A DNA stretch of 64,000 nt from Clusia tigrina (GCA_920105625.2 CAKKTE020000093.1:992001-1056000), one strand, 5' to 3'; counted from the first letter of the stretch, positions 1-11,694 are shown. Translations and numbers: made by a program. The notes: generated by a model not told the origin, from the sequence alone.

Positions 1-2
1 AT

Positions 3-1061
3 TTAAAAAACAGCCCAAAAAGAATATATTCATCAAATTATATATTAAATCTTAAAAATAATATAGAATTATTAAAAACTGCGTTTAAAAAAGAACTAGA
101 ATCACAAAAAGATGAATCTCAAAAATTTGATTTTAAAACAAAATTTAACCAAATCCTATTTGAAATCGAAAAAATAATCAAAATGTCAACTTTCGATATA
201 CTTAATTGTTTAAAATTGGTACCTGATTTCTGAGGAAAGTATGACGATGCCAATAAATTTATAAACACCATAAAAATAATAGGAGACACTGTGCCAACTG
301 ATCAATCAGTAGTATTTTTCAATTTCGTGCTTAACACAAAAATTCCAAACCAAATACGACATAAAGTTGAATTATTATTATCAACAAAAACTCTCGCTAA
401 TCTAATACTAACACTAGAGAAAATTTTCAAAACAAAAAAATCACTTAACACAATACTAGAAGAAATCACACGTGCACGACAAGGCAACCAAACAGTCACC
501 AAATATGCTGAAAAACTTGAGACTCTAATAATAGAGCTCAACACTTTATAAATACAAAATATTGGTGAAGAAATAAGCCAACAATATTAAAATCAAACGA
601 CCTGGTAGCATTCAATGCTTTCAAAAACTGATTTAAGCAGGGTAAAAAAGTTCCAAGAAGCGATACAAATCGCAGAAGAAGCTGACGGAAATAATGAAAG
701 CAGAGTATTAGCTTTCAACGCACGTCAACAATGGAACAATCGCGCACCACATAGATTCCAACACCAACAAGGACGAGGCTATTCTAATAACAACAGACGA
801 CCAAACAACTATCGTCAAAATCATCAACATTTTAACAATCAGACACCCCGATATCAAAACCCCCGTAGGACGAATCAACAGCAAGACTGGTACCAACAAC
901 GTACTAACCAAAATACTAACTACAACCGAAACGACAACAGCAACCGAGCAAGATATGGCAATAGGCCAAACAATAGAGGAGTATACACCGTACAAGGTGA
1001 AGACATAGAGTCTAGCTTAAATTATGAGGGAAACTCCAATCGCCCCGACAACGAACAATAA
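3..1061 (+). pseudogene. gag: gag (capsid/nucleocapsid) of gypsy element A, partial
   Basis: One reading frame runs from the window edge to 1061, broken by stops at 231-233 and 549-551 and again just before 615. The first part is a lysine-rich helical capsid-like region. The last 110 residues (about 720-1061) are extremely rich in Asn, Gln, Arg and Tyr, as in nucleocapsid tails of fly gypsy elements that lack a CCHC knuckle. The protein would coat the element RNA in virus-like particles. It is followed after a frame change by protease. The 5' end is missing because the window starts inside it. Confidence 0.75.
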
Positions 1062-1109
1062 AGACAAAATGTTGCTCGGGGAAAACAAAATTAAAAACAT
1101 ATAAATTAT

Positions 1110-3339
1110 CAATTAACAATAGTATAAGCAATTACATTAAATTAAATTATAAGAATTACCACCTAACATTTCTGGTCGATACTGGTGCTGACATTTCGCT
1201 AGTAAAAATAACTAGCACACAAAATGAATTTTTCTCAGAAGACAATTCATGCACAATAACTGGCATAAATGAAACGAATACCACCACAATTGCAATTTAC
1301 GTTTCCAAGTATCTAATAAACAGCTAGTACATGAATTCCATGCAGTAGACGAAAATTTCCCAATTATAGCTGATGGAATATTAGGCAGAGATTTCTTACA
1401 AGCATTTGAAACAAAAAGTGACTATGGCAACACTCTCCTTATTTGTTAACAATTCTGAGTACGTATTGGATATGCAAAGAAAAATATATACCATACCACC
1501 CCGAAGCGAACTAGTCCACCCCATAAATATTAAATTAACAAAAGAAAGTCTAGTATGCAGCAAAAATTTTAACGAAAACTTATTTATAGCAAACACTATA
1601 ATACCAGCAAAAGGAGTGAAACACATACGCATACTAAACATTTCAAACGAAACACAAACATTAGAAAATTTTGATTTAGAAGTGAAACCACTTCATTTAT
1701 TCAACATCATTCTCAAACCAATACAAAATCAACGCCAGAAAGATGGACTAATTTAAAATCTCAAGTTCTTCTCAATTTCTTTCCCTGATCAGGAAGCTAA
1801 CAAAACAGTTGCTGACATATGTAAAAATTTTCAAGATATCTTTCACTTAAATACTGACAAACTCACATGCAATAATTTCTATAAACAGAAACTACACCTT
1901 TCAGACAAATCACCCGTATACATAAAAAATTACAGACTTCGACAAACACAGCCATCCGAAATAAGTGAACAAGTACATGCAAAGATGGCATAATAGAACC
2001 ATCTGTAAGCCCTTACAATTCCCCAGTACCGAAAAAGAGTACAAACGACACAAAAAAATGGAGACTTGTAGTAGACTACAGACAACTGAACAAAAAACTT
2101 ACAAACGACAAATTTCCACTAACAAGACTCGATGATGTACTCGACGTCATGGGAAGAGCAAAATATTTTTCAACTCTCGACATGACTAGCTCATTCCACC
2201 AAATAGAATTGGAAAAATCTTCAAGACCGTTAACCGCATTCTCAACAAACAATGGACACTTCCAATTGAAAAGAGTTTCCAACACATGCTTACCATAGCA
2301 CTTAAAGGATTAAATAGTGATGCATTTCTATACGTGGATGACATCATAGCATTTGGATGCTCTTTACAACACCACAACACAAATCTCACTAAAGTCTTTG
2401 AAAGATATATTTTAAAACTAAACCCTCAAAAATGTAATTTTTTACAGCCAGAAGTCATTTATTTAGGACACTTAATTACAGCAAACGGTGTAACAACCGA
2501 TCCGCAAAAATGCAAATCCGTTGAAAAATATCCTGCACCCACCAACGCACACGAAGTAAGAAGATTCGTTGCATTCTGCAACTACTACCGACGCTTTGTA
2601 AAAAATTTCGCCGAAATAGCAAAGCCCTTGAATTCACTCTTAAAGAAAGGAAATACTTTTGTTTGGAGTTCAGAATGCGAAGAAGCTTTTCAAAAATTAA
2701 AACTTGCAATAACACAACCACCTGTACTCCAATACCCAGATTTTAACAAAGAATTCGTACTCACAACTGATGCATCAAATTATGCATTAGGAGCAGTACT
2801 TTCCCAAGGTATCATTGGAAACGATTTGCCAATTTCATACGCAAGTCGCACTTTAAACAAGCACGAGGAGAAAAAGCCAGTTATAGAAACAGAATTATTG
2901 GCCATACATTGGGCAATAAGCCACTTTAGACCTTACTTATATGGCAATACATTCACAGTAGTAACAGACCACAGACCATTAGTAGCATTATTGTCACCCA
3001 TCATCAAAATTAACTAGAATTAGGTTAGACCTAATGGATTATAATTTTAAAATAGAATATAAAAAAGGCAGCATAAATACAAATGCCGATGCACTAAGTA
3101 GAATTAGATTAGACTCTAATATACTTAAGGATATGATACCTTCAGTTTTAATAACAACTAGAAGTAAAAATCAAAATAGGATAGAAAATGAACCCAACGA
3201 TACAGAAGCAAATTCTATAATGGAGACTGGCCAACTCTTTATTTGGAATTGCATTTCAGTATCGGAAGTTCGAAAATTTAGAAAGTTAAAATTTATACAA
3301 CAAATTAAAAACGCGTCAAGGAAAAAGATAAGCTTATAA
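1110..3339 (+). pseudogene. pol: pol 5' part: protease, reverse transcriptase, RNase H of element A
   Basis: Protease is shown by the LVDTGAD active-site motif at about 1172-1192. RT blocks follow: a VVDYRQLN motif near 2070, an FSTLDM block near 2170, and the catalytic YVDD at 2331-2342. A short deletion with a frame change sits near 2273, removing the conserved stretch just before YVDD. RNase H begins with TTDASN near 2763, and a DHRPL block lies near 2970. The region ends with a NADALSR block near 3085, normally just before integrase. Further frame changes occur near 1330, 1760, 1975 and 3015. The rest of pol resumes after the transposon at 6841. Confidence 0.88.
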
Positions 3340-3502
3340 GATAAAAATAACAATAAAAGTTTGCCTAATATAAAAATCACCGACACAGAAATAGTAATGC
3401 AAATTAGCGATAATCCAAACTCGGACTTAGGTACAGTCTTGGAGAAACTAATCACTGTTTTACCCAAGAAATATATAGAAAATGTAGCGCTACAATCAAA
3501 TG

Positions 3503-3506
3503 ATAT
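3503..3506. repeat. target-site duplication ATAT, left copy
   Basis: ATAT directly precedes the left inverted repeat (3507) and is repeated directly after the right inverted repeat at 6841-6844. Dropping the insert with one ATAT lets the retrotransposon reading frame continue across the site, so the boundaries are well defined. Confidence 0.8.
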
Positions 3507-4035
3507 CTGTGGTCATAAGCAATAATCGTCTCGTAAACTATACTTTCGAAATAAATTACTTTTTACATGCAGAGGCTTTTTTGAAAAAAAAAAAATAAAA
3601 CAGTTTTAGAAAAAATGCAATGCAAAATCAAATATTTTTACCTGCACAATACTTAGGCCAAAAATAATAATGAAACTTCCTTTGTTTAGGAGAAAATAAA
3701 TGAACATAAATAAAAATGGTTATGGCAAACGTAAAATATGAGATTGTAATGACTATGTTGACTTAGGATTTTATTGCAAATTAATGTTTTGTTTGTTGCC
3801 TAGCATAGATTGAGTTAAACAACTATTGTATATTTAAACTTACCAAGGCAAAGAGTTAGAGCACTTTAGGTAAGTAGTATTTTATTTAAAAAAACAAGTA
3901 ATTTTGCAAATTCATTATTTTAAACTTAATTTCATTTTCAGAAAATTTAATTATGTAATTTCTATAATGAGAAAAAAACGTAAAAGATGTAAATATATAT
4001 GTTATATTTATATATATATTTATACTTAATCTAAA

Positions 4036-6060
4036 TCATTCTGCTTCTGATTCATCTTCGACTAAGTCTGGATGTATATCTGTAGAGTTGTTTGTTAACA
4101 AACTTTTATAAAAAGGATGAAAACATGGATTCACAAATGGTAGTAAATCAATGAGGTCCTTTTTCTTATTTGAGCTGATTTTAACATCTTCAGTTAGCAC
4201 AGACAGGTCGCCTTTAGCTACTGAGTTTACACCACGTTTTAACAAATTTAATGTTTTAAAAGGAGCATCTAGATCTAATGTGGTTTTATAAAAAATTTGC
4301 CTTTGTAAATCTTAGCCATCCTATATTTTTCCAAACGAATTTCTCCCCGTCTTGATTTGTGGTCCTCCACATAAACTTTATTTTAACAGGAGAGAAAATT
4401 TGAAAAAATCCACTGCATTAATTTCAACGACGTTAAATGTATGTTTAGAACCCGCACACCTTATAAAATTGTACCAATCGTGTGGATGATGTATTTGAGC
4501 ATCAGTTCTTTTATTTTTTTCTTTCTATCACAGAGTGATCCACATCACATTCCATGTGCGTGTGTCCAGGTTCTAAAAATTTATGATCATTAGTTTCTAA
4601 AGTCGTATTAACTTCAAAAGCCAGTATGAACATTGCACATACGAATGAATTCTTATTTTGTCCCGAATCGCTGTAAAAGATTGCTTGATTAACTTGTGAA
4701 AGACTGTTTATAAACTTGAACAAGCACGATGCGATTTGGTTACCGCCACGGGCAGATAGTGCCTCATGCCACATAAAGCAATGTGGGGTACCAGTTGTGC
4801 AGTCGTGAATAGTTAAATTATATGTCCAAAGTTGCCTTTTGTAGATACTTATTGAGGTTCTTAAGTACGGGGTAGGCAAACATTGCTGCAAATCAAAAGT
4901 ATAGACTTTAACTGTGGGGTCATTGGAAGCGGAGGCTTTATCATTCCTTTTAGACTCATATGCTAAATCTGCTTTACTTTGATGGGCTGAAAGCTCATTT
5001 TGTAAGTCATGTAGTAGGGTATTATCGGTTTCCTGTTTAGCAATACCAATTTTAGCACTGAATTTCTCGCATGTAGAACAAGTATCCAGCTTAGGTTTCT
5101 TAAATTTTATATTCATGGCTGTAAAATATTACTAAATTAAATAATTCTATGAGGTGATAAAGCACCTGCTTACTTTTAAAAATACTACTGTATGAGGAGA
5201 TGCTTACTACATCGGATTTGTATTTATCGCAATACAAATTATACATTTGAGCCAGGGATATATCGGCATGTAAGTATTTGCAACTTGTATCCCTCCTGGT
5301 ATAGTGACTTTCGTATTTTGGAAAGCTGTTTATGTGGTCCTTTACAAGTTCAATCTTATCATCTGTAAGTTTATTTTTTCCTCCACCTGATCCACGCAGA
5401 TCAGAAAAGTCACTATCAGGATAACGTAATTTCTTTTTCAAAACAGTTTTAACGAAACTTGTACTCTCATCAAAGCATTGCAGGAAACATTTTTGGCATA
5501 CCTGAACTCTTTGAGCTTGATACGCCACATAATAAGCAGCTCGGAACTTTCGGTCACGAGGCCGGGTGCTTGTCCAAATTTTGTTGTTTTTTTTGCTCTT
5601 GATGTCAACTAAGGAACCAATGAACAAAATTCTCTGATTGTACGTACCCAAATACCAATATTTCTGAAAAATACTTCTTTGGAATGCAGGGGGTACCTTT
5701 GCCTTGCACTTCATGCGACAATCAAGCACAAGAGGTCTCAATTTTCTTTCCGGCACAACATCACCCTTGACATTTACGTATGCTTTTCCCTGATTTCGCC
5801 TTCTGTATGCGATTTTCCTAGAATAAGCTCTTTGAGTCGTAGTCGGGGCTTCGTTGAGTAGATCCTCATTTTCTATATCAGTACTATTCCCATCCTCATC
5901 GGAAACTGACGCTTCATAGTCGGGATCTTGAATCGAGTTATCACTGTCAAAATGGGGAACTTTATGTTGAGTTGATTTATCTTCCTCATTCTCACTGAGT
6001 AGTTGAGTATTTAAAACATTTGTAGTTTAAATCAGCCTCACTGCTATCTAAAAAAGACAT
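4036..6060 (-). pseudogene. candidate transposase, DUF7869-like family, two exons, recently broken
   Basis: The proposed start is ATG at 6060. An acidic N-terminal region is followed by a basic stretch, a cysteine region near 5470-5520, a conserved HINSFP / ESHYTRR block (about 5280-5340) and, after an intron, KPKLDTCSTCEKF. Candidate catalytic acids sit in VYTFDLQQ (about 4890) and FYSDSGQNKN (about 4650), with an H-x-H...E stretch GHTHMECDVDHSVIE near 4520-4565, suggesting an RNase-H-type fold. The C-terminus with a KKDLIDLLPF block ends in an acidic tail at 4036. Frame breaks are visible near 6020, in an A-run near 4516, near 4390 and near 4290. The family assignment is from memory of repeated, uncharacterised insect proteins; the catalytic role is inference. 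Confidence 0.72.
5119..5173 (-). other. spliceosomal intron in the candidate transposase gene
   Basis: On the minus strand exon 1 ends TTTAAAA and the intron begins GTAAGC (5173-5168) and ends TTTTACAG (acceptor AG at 5120-5119). Joining 5174 to 5118 keeps the frame and brings two conserved blocks next to each other at the spacing expected for the family. The length of 55 bp is normal for a small fly intron. Confidence 0.7.
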
Positions 6061-6840
6061 GTAGCTACTTTCATCATAACCTATTTGTTTAAAAAATTTA
6101 AAAATTAAAGTAACTAAGGAATACATTTTGTTTTTTAACTATCACCTATTACATTTCCTTCGTATTCGATTTCATCCATTCTATGTTTGGTTATTAATTT
6201 ATTTTTTAATGTTATTTAAATTTAACAAGAAGTATTTACTTTCAATTTCAATGGCACTTTTCTCTTTGAGATAATTCGTATAACTTCTGCACTAATCACA
6301 CTAAACAGCTTAACCAAAATCATTTTAAAACGGTACCTTAATTATAATAACCTAGCTGCACTTTGCACAAAAACTGAGAGCATAAGTCATTCTCATTTTA
6401 CGCTTATGTCCATATAGCTCTCCTAAAAACACATCAACAACAATGCATTAATAGCTTTTGTAGAGATAGTACATTACATTCAAACATTCTCAATTTGGAA
6501 TAACGGCTTATCTTCACTTTAGCTCTTATATCAATTCTCTTGTTTATGCCAAACAATTAAAAATAAAAATGTGCAGAAACAACTTAAGTCGTTATAAGCC
6601 ATTTTAATAAAACAATATTGTATGTGAACATTATCTTATGTATATTTTGGCTGCTATAGTAAATGTAATAGGGCTTCGTTGCGAGTTAAGCTAACATGTT
6701 TTTACTAATATTTAAAAAGTAATATAGTTAAAGAGATAGGGATTTTACGTAATTATAAAGTTTTATTAGTGGAATATGGTAGCATATATAACTCAATTCG
6801 TTTTTAAGTCTACTTAGGCGGTTATCGCTTGTGACCACAG

Positions 6841-6844
6841 ATAT
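6841..6844. repeat. target-site duplication ATAT, right copy
   Basis: This is the partner of ATAT at 3503-3506 and directly abuts the right inverted repeat ending GTGACCACAG. Confidence 0.8.
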
Positions 6845-7990
6845 ATTTAAATGTCATGACAAAGAAAATTTAATGATAACATATAATGAAATTCATATGA
6901 AAATAATAAAATCAGGACGGCAAACTTTTAAAATTCTCATTTATTACCCACCAATGACAGTGACAGAACACACTGATCAATTACGATTAATCAATGAGTA
7001 TCACAATTCAAAGGTAGGAGGTCATGTCGGTGTAAAACGAACAATTTGTAAACTAAAATAAAAATACGTATGGCGCGGTATGAACAAAATGGTCAAACAT
7101 TTTATTCAAAACTGCGAAAAATGCTGTAAAAATAACACAACTCGCCACAATAAAGAAGCTCTAGAGATAACACTTACACCAACAAGCCCATTTGAAATTA
7201 TTCAAATCGACACTGTCTGTCCACTTAAAATTTCAAATGGATACAAATACATACTAACAATACAATGTGAACTAACAAAATACATAGAAACATTCCCGAT
7301 GCAAACGAAAGATGCAATAGAAGTTGCAAAAACATTCATTTAGTAGAGAAATTCATTTTACGCCGCGGAACTTTTAAAACACTTAAAAGCGACCAAGGCA
7401 CCGAATTTAAAAATGAATTACTCACTTCCATATGCAAATTACTTGATATAAAGCACATAACTTCCACTTCCTACCACCATGAAACAATAGGTTCAATTGA
7501 ACGCAACCACAGAGTCTTGAATGAATATTTATTATCATTCTCAGACACTGGTGATTGGGAAAACTGGCTTACTTATTACACTTTCGTTTACAACACCACC
7601 CCACACACAGATACTAACTATTCACCATTCGAACTCATCTTTGGGAAAGAAAAAATCAATAACAACCCAAAATTGTATAACTTAGAAAGCTATTTAACAG
7701 AACTTAGAACAAAAATTTTACATGCACAAGATTCAGCAAACAGAATGCTCGGGAAATCAAAATGCACACGTAAACAAATTTATGATAAAACATGCAATAG
7801 TAGTAATTTTAAAATAGGTGATCTAGTCTTTTTAAAAACCAGCGACCAAAGAAAACATGTAAGCCCATATGAGGGACCATACAAAATAATTGAAAGAAAC
7901 AATGTAAATTCTACTATACAAAAAAAAAAAAACAAAACAAGAATAGTACATAACAATAATTTTAAAAAATTTATCTCAGCACATATTTAA
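6845..7990 (+). pseudogene. pol: pol 3' part: integrase of gypsy element A
   Basis: The zinc-binding HHCC domain is seen as H...H in the HNSKVGGH block (about 7002-7025) and C-x2-C in NCEKC (about 7110). The DDE core has its first D in IQIDT (about 7205), the second in SDQGTEF (about 7388-7408) and the E in SIERNH (about 7494-7510). A C-terminal domain with a PYEGPYKI block near 7865 follows. The enzyme would join element cDNA to the chromosome. Frame changes occur near 7061 and 7343, so the copy is dead. The gene is separated from the rest of pol only by the 3.3 kb transposon. Confidence 0.85.
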
Positions 7991-8181
7991 TTAAATAAAC
8001 TATACGAGTATATAAATATTATTACCTAATTAAAATACACTACTTTACATAAATAAATATATTCTTATCTAATTAATAAATAATTTAAAATATGTAAACC
8101 TCAGTGCCACAAACGCCTAGTACAATCTTAAAAATAATTTTATTCTTTGAAACGAAATCATTTTTTTCTAAAGGGTGAGGG

Positions 8182-8720
8182 TGTAATACACTTTTAAACA
8201 CTTCATGTAAATGCACCTTAATGCATTCAAAAGCACTCCGTGTGATGCACCTTAATGCACCCAAGCATAAAGACAGCCTTCACGAGTGATACCATGTGCG
8301 CAACAATTAAACGGCACACACTATCCCTTGTCTGTCATTCTCCCACGATTTGTTTATCGTTATGCGATAACAAGAAACGAGGATCGGACTGTCCAGACAG
8401 AGCTCGACACTCGATACTCGTGCCACAACCGTCGCTCAATGCTTTCTCACGCCATCTTGTTCGACGATATGACGGACAGTCATAAGAGCTGGCAGAACGA
8501 TAGACAGATGATCTTGTTGCACATGTTTGCCGCACTGCAGACCATGTACTCCATCTAATGCACTATATGGTCGCAAGTAAATAGAGCGCACCAATAGGGT
8601 ACGTGCTCTACACTCGTGAAAGAGTATGCACTACAGGCATGCGCCTTGCACTTAGGGTAGGTAAATCATAGTTTAGATTCCATAAACTGTATAATAGATT
8701 AGAATAAGTTTATTATAACA
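8182..8720 (+). repeat. 3' LTR of gypsy element A (probable)
   Basis: A purine-rich run AAAGGGTGAGGG (8170-8181) looks like a polypurine tract and is directly followed by TGTAATACAC. The proposed LTR ends ...TATTATAACA at 8720, giving TG...CA ends and 539 bp. It contains short repeats of ATGCACCTTAATGCA near 8210-8265. The 5' LTR is outside the window, so the right edge is an inference. Confidence 0.6.
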
Positions 8721-8810
8721 CCCTAGGTTACTTAATAAATAAAAACACAGGGGATGATCCCTCAAGATCCTGCTTACAAACTGAGCACTACTTCTTTTAA
8801 TTCCTCGGCA

Positions 8811-9396
8811 GTTCAAATAGAACTTGCCTTTTTATAATCATCATATGAACATTTGGGCAGTCCACTGACTTACCACAACATAAGAACATTTGGGCAGTCC
8901 ACTGACTTGCCACAACATATGAACATTTGGGCAGTCTACTGACTTGCCACGTACATAGGCAGCAACCAGAATGCCAATATAAACTGGTCCGGACTGACAT
9001 AAAAATACAGACATATTATAAGGTAACTTATCGTATTTCAATTGACCAATTTTTTCTTTGCAACACATTCGCTTGGAAGGCATTCGTACAGCTCGAATGC
9101 AAAGACATTCAAATAAACGTCAAATTTGTGAAGGAACCCTAATCAACTAAGACCTCGCCGCGATCGGAATATGGTTTAAAGTGCAACAAATTACGAGTAT
9201 GGAAAGTGTCTACTTTATCAATGTATTTTTTATTCAAGTATTTCTTATGTATTTATGTACTCGTATAAGTAACGAAAAATGTTATTTAAGAGACTGTTCG
9301 AATAGAACTTAAGTGAGTCTAAATTTTGAACTCCGAAATAAAACTACATACGTAAAACCGAAGTTTAAAATTATTTTATTAATTTATTATCGTAAC
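8811..9396 (+). repeat. probable 5' LTR of gypsy element B
   Basis: The right edge is set by the primer-binding-like site at 9397. AATAAAAC near 9339 could serve as the polyadenylation signal. The left edge is guessed from an AGTTC start matching the ...AACT end; no second copy is present to confirm it. The LTR contains three 37-bp direct repeats (8843-8951). Confidence 0.4.
8843..8951 (+). repeat. 37-bp tandem repeat, three copies
   Basis: GAACATTTGGGCAGTCCACT begins at 8847, 8884 and 8921, a period of exactly 37 bases. Only a few substitutions separate the copies. Lying within the probable LTR, they may be enhancer-like repeats, as seen in several insect LTRs. Confidence 0.85.
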
Positions 9397-9540
9397 TGGC
9401 GCAGTCGTGGAAAATAATTCTAAAGAAATATTTTAGAACCAAAATTATTTAACCGCAGTCGTGGAAAATATCTCTAAAGAAATATTTTAATCAAACTTTA
9501 CTAATCGCAGTCGTGGAAGATATCTAAAGATATATTTTAA
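9397..9540 (+). repeat. primer-binding-site-like block present three times
   Basis: TGGCGCAGTCGTGG at 9397-9410 is the expected primer-binding position. CGCAGTCGTGGAA recurs at 9454 and 9506, each time followed by a TCTAAAGAAATATTTTA-like tail, giving three units of about 53 bp. Only the first copy retains the leading TGG directly after the LTR end. Confidence 0.8.
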
Positions 9541-9755
9541 CACCGGAAATTTTAATATCAGTTAATAACATTTTTTTTTTCCTCTAATTGAGAGAAACTA
9601 TTTCATTCTAAGTGCTTCTGAATGCCAAAAATAAAAAGTGAAAGACTAAAAACAAATAAATCTCCGTATTCAAGTGCAGTGTCATTAAGCGAACAAAGTA
9701 TACGTGAACTCCTAGCATAGGAACCCCACGTGCAGCAACCACCTACGAAACAACA

Positions 9756-10690
9756 ATGGCTTTCACCCATAGCACAAGCGAAATGCTTAAAGCCCAACGT
9801 ATACACGAATTTCGTGGTGATGGAACATATGCGGTAACATCTTTTCTACGTGAAGTGGAACTTATCTTGCCAATGATCAGCAGTGAAGCCGGGGCAAGAG
9901 AATACATGTTTCAAAGGATAGTGATAAATAAAATACAAGGACCAGCCCTAGACGTGGTGAGAACCCTAGGTACAGCATCTACGTGGAACGACATCAGAGC
10001 AGCCCTCGTCCAGAACTACAAGAAACATATCATAACCTCTATCAGAAAGCGTTTTCCGCAAAAAATTATAACGTAAGAGAATATTTTAATTATTTAAATA
10101 ATATATTATCTAAAATTAAGGAAAAATTTGAATACGACCAAAATAATCCCACCGAATTCAGCCCACAAAATAATGAATCGGTTATATTAAAAACATTTTT
10201 ACATAGCATAGATACGAATCTGGCCTCAATTGTGCTTAATAGAATTATAAACAATCTAAGGTAGGCATATAGTATATTAGAAACAAACGGCTTAATTAGA
10301 GACCAAAACATTAACAAAACCATTAGCACACAAAAAAAGAACAATTTCAGTTAGTTAAGGCAAAATAAACATACTTCAAGACAAAGCAGCTATAACTCAA
10401 ATCAGCCTAGAAATAACAACTACAACTCAGTACAGCCTACACAAATTTCTTACAATTCAGGTAACTTTAGGTAAAATAATTACAATACCATTCAACCTAG
10501 ACAAAATAATTACAACTTAGGACAGCCTACTAGGAATTATGAAAATTCAGGTAACCTCGGGCGAAGCAACTATAACTCAAGACAGTTTCAGCAAAACAAT
10601 AATAATTCGGGACGATTTAGACAAAATAATAGGGACATTTTAGAACCTATGGACATTGACCATGTAGAGGAAGATGTAAATTTTCATTTG
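9756..10690 (+). pseudogene. gag: gag of gypsy element B
   Basis: ATG at 9756 starts a capsid-like protein with an HEFRGDGTYAVTSF region, as in 17.6/297-type Gags. The frame changes near 10,020 and coding continues to about 10,262, then past further stops near 10,262 and 10,352 through a long Asn/Gln/Tyr/Ser-rich nucleocapsid tail (about 10,380-10,690). The tail is built of imperfect repeats of roughly 50-65 bases coding NNYNS-like units, and no CCHC knuckle is seen. It ends with a MDIDHVEED stretch just before protease. Confidence 0.72.
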
Positions 10691-11494
10691 AGCCCCTCAA
10701 CACGTATCTCCCGAGAGTCGAACTAGATATAGATAACAACACGATCCAATGCCTTGTAGACACAGGATCTTCCACTAGTCTATTAAATGAAACTATGCTA
10801 CCACAGTATAAGAGACAGCCCCTAAAACGACCCATAGCTTATAGGTCACTAAATGGACAGATAAACGTAGAGACAAAAATAATCGCCCCCTATTAAAACA
10901 GTTTAAAGAAGATGCTCTTATGGCATGGAAACTAACAAAGTTTAAAGGAAAATGTTTTGACGCAATAATAGGACAAAATCTACTAAAACCATTAAAAGCC
11001 ATAATTAATATGGAAAACAACACACTAACAATAAACAACAATTCGATGAGATTTCTTGGGTCCTGTTCGTATCGAACTGAGGAAATTCACCAACTGTAGC
11101 CCATTGATGATTGTTCTCTCGAATTCAGAGAGTTATTTAAAGACCTTAACCCAAAAGAGGAAATGGAATTGACAAAATTAATTGCATCCAATAAAGATCT
11201 ATTTTCGCGAAGGCGACGTCCGCCATACAACACGAAATATTAACTATAGTAAATACTCCGACCTACTCCAAGATCTATAGATACCCACAGGTGCACGAGC
11301 AGGAGATTAAGACACAAATCAACGATATGTTAAAGCAAGGTATCATTAGAGAAAGCAACTCTCCCTACAATAGCCCACTCTGGATCGTTCCAAAGAAGCC
11401 AGACAATTCAGGGAAAAAGAAATGGAGGATCGTGATAGACTATAGAAAGCTAAACGACATAACCATAGACGACAAATTCCCCATACCCCACTAT
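10690..11494 (+). pseudogene. pol: pol start: protease and N-terminal RT of element B
   Basis: The protease active site is CLVDTGSSTSLL near 10,750. A stop occurs near 10,894, but protease-like coding resumes to about 11,060 with an IIGQNLLKPL flap-like block. RT starts with [20 protein letters not shown] (about 11,308) and a VIDYRKLND block near 11,440. It ends at FPIPHY, where the next element takes over. The catalytic YxDD, RNase H and integrase are absent. Confidence 0.8.
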
Positions 11495-11694
11495 TGAATA
11501 TGCGTGCGCTAATGACAATTAATATACATTAATGTTTATTGCCATATGAAGATGAACAGATAAATGTACAGTGAGAATGTATATATGTATGTGTTGTATT
11601 GATGATCGTTTCGTAGCGCGATGTGTATTGCTTGACGCCCACTGATCGACTGACTTAGCAAACGATAGAGCGATGTACGGTAGCATACACAACA
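11495..11694 (-). repeat. 3' LTR of element C
   Basis: On the minus strand the pol stop codon (11,701-11,699) overlaps a purine run TTAAGGGG, followed by TGTTGTGTATGC (from 11,694). The segment ends ...GCATATTCA at 11,495. TG...CA ends and 200 bp fit an LTR. No second copy exists to confirm it. Confidence 0.6.

Larger units (their letters stand above)
3507..6840 (-). mobile_element. 3.3 kb inverted-repeat DNA transposon carrying a DUF7869-like gene
   Basis: The ends are inverted repeats of about 25 bp, CTGTGGTCATAAGCAATAAT at the left and, reverse-complemented, CTGTGGTCACAAGCGATAAC at the right; four mismatches in 25 positions are all transitions. ATAT flanks both sides. The only long coding region lies on the minus strand (6060 to 4036). 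About 0.5 kb of AT-rich DNA without a gene follows it (3507-4035) and about 0.75 kb precedes it (6061-6840). The insert interrupts gypsy element A, so it is younger than A. The superfamily is not certain; I cannot match the ends to a named one from memory. Confidence 0.85.
1..8720 (+). mobile_element. Ty3/gypsy LTR retrotransposon A (5' end outside window)
   Basis: The plus strand reads in order gag, aspartic protease, reverse transcriptase, RNase H, integrase and a 3' LTR, which is the Ty3/gypsy order. The 5' LTR and start of gag lie before base 1. A 3334-bp inverted-repeat transposon splits pol between RNase H and integrase (3507-6840). No env is visible: only about 190 bases separate the end of integrase from the LTR. 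Several frameshifts and stops show the copy is inactive. The RT/RNase H blocks look closest to the gypsy-clade elements of flies; that clade placement is from memory. Confidence 0.9.
8811..11494 (+). mobile_element. Ty3/gypsy LTR retrotransposon B, truncated in RT
   Basis: It begins with a probable 5' LTR, then a primer-binding-like TGGCGCAGTCG (9397), a leader, gag, protease and the first part of RT. RT stops abruptly at about 11,493 where element C begins. The 3' part is not found elsewhere in the window. The GGCGCAGTCG sequence resembles the tRNA-Ser-type primer site of the 17.6/297 group, from memory. Confidence 0.78.

Noticed and set aside
8255..8558. Overlapping ORFs on both strands
   Set aside because: They lie within the probable LTR of element A and show no motif; overlapping frames on both strands are typical of higher G+C non-coding sequence.
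8843..8951. Short CRISPR array
   Set aside because: Three contiguous 37-bp units without unique spacers; an LTR-internal tandem repeat.
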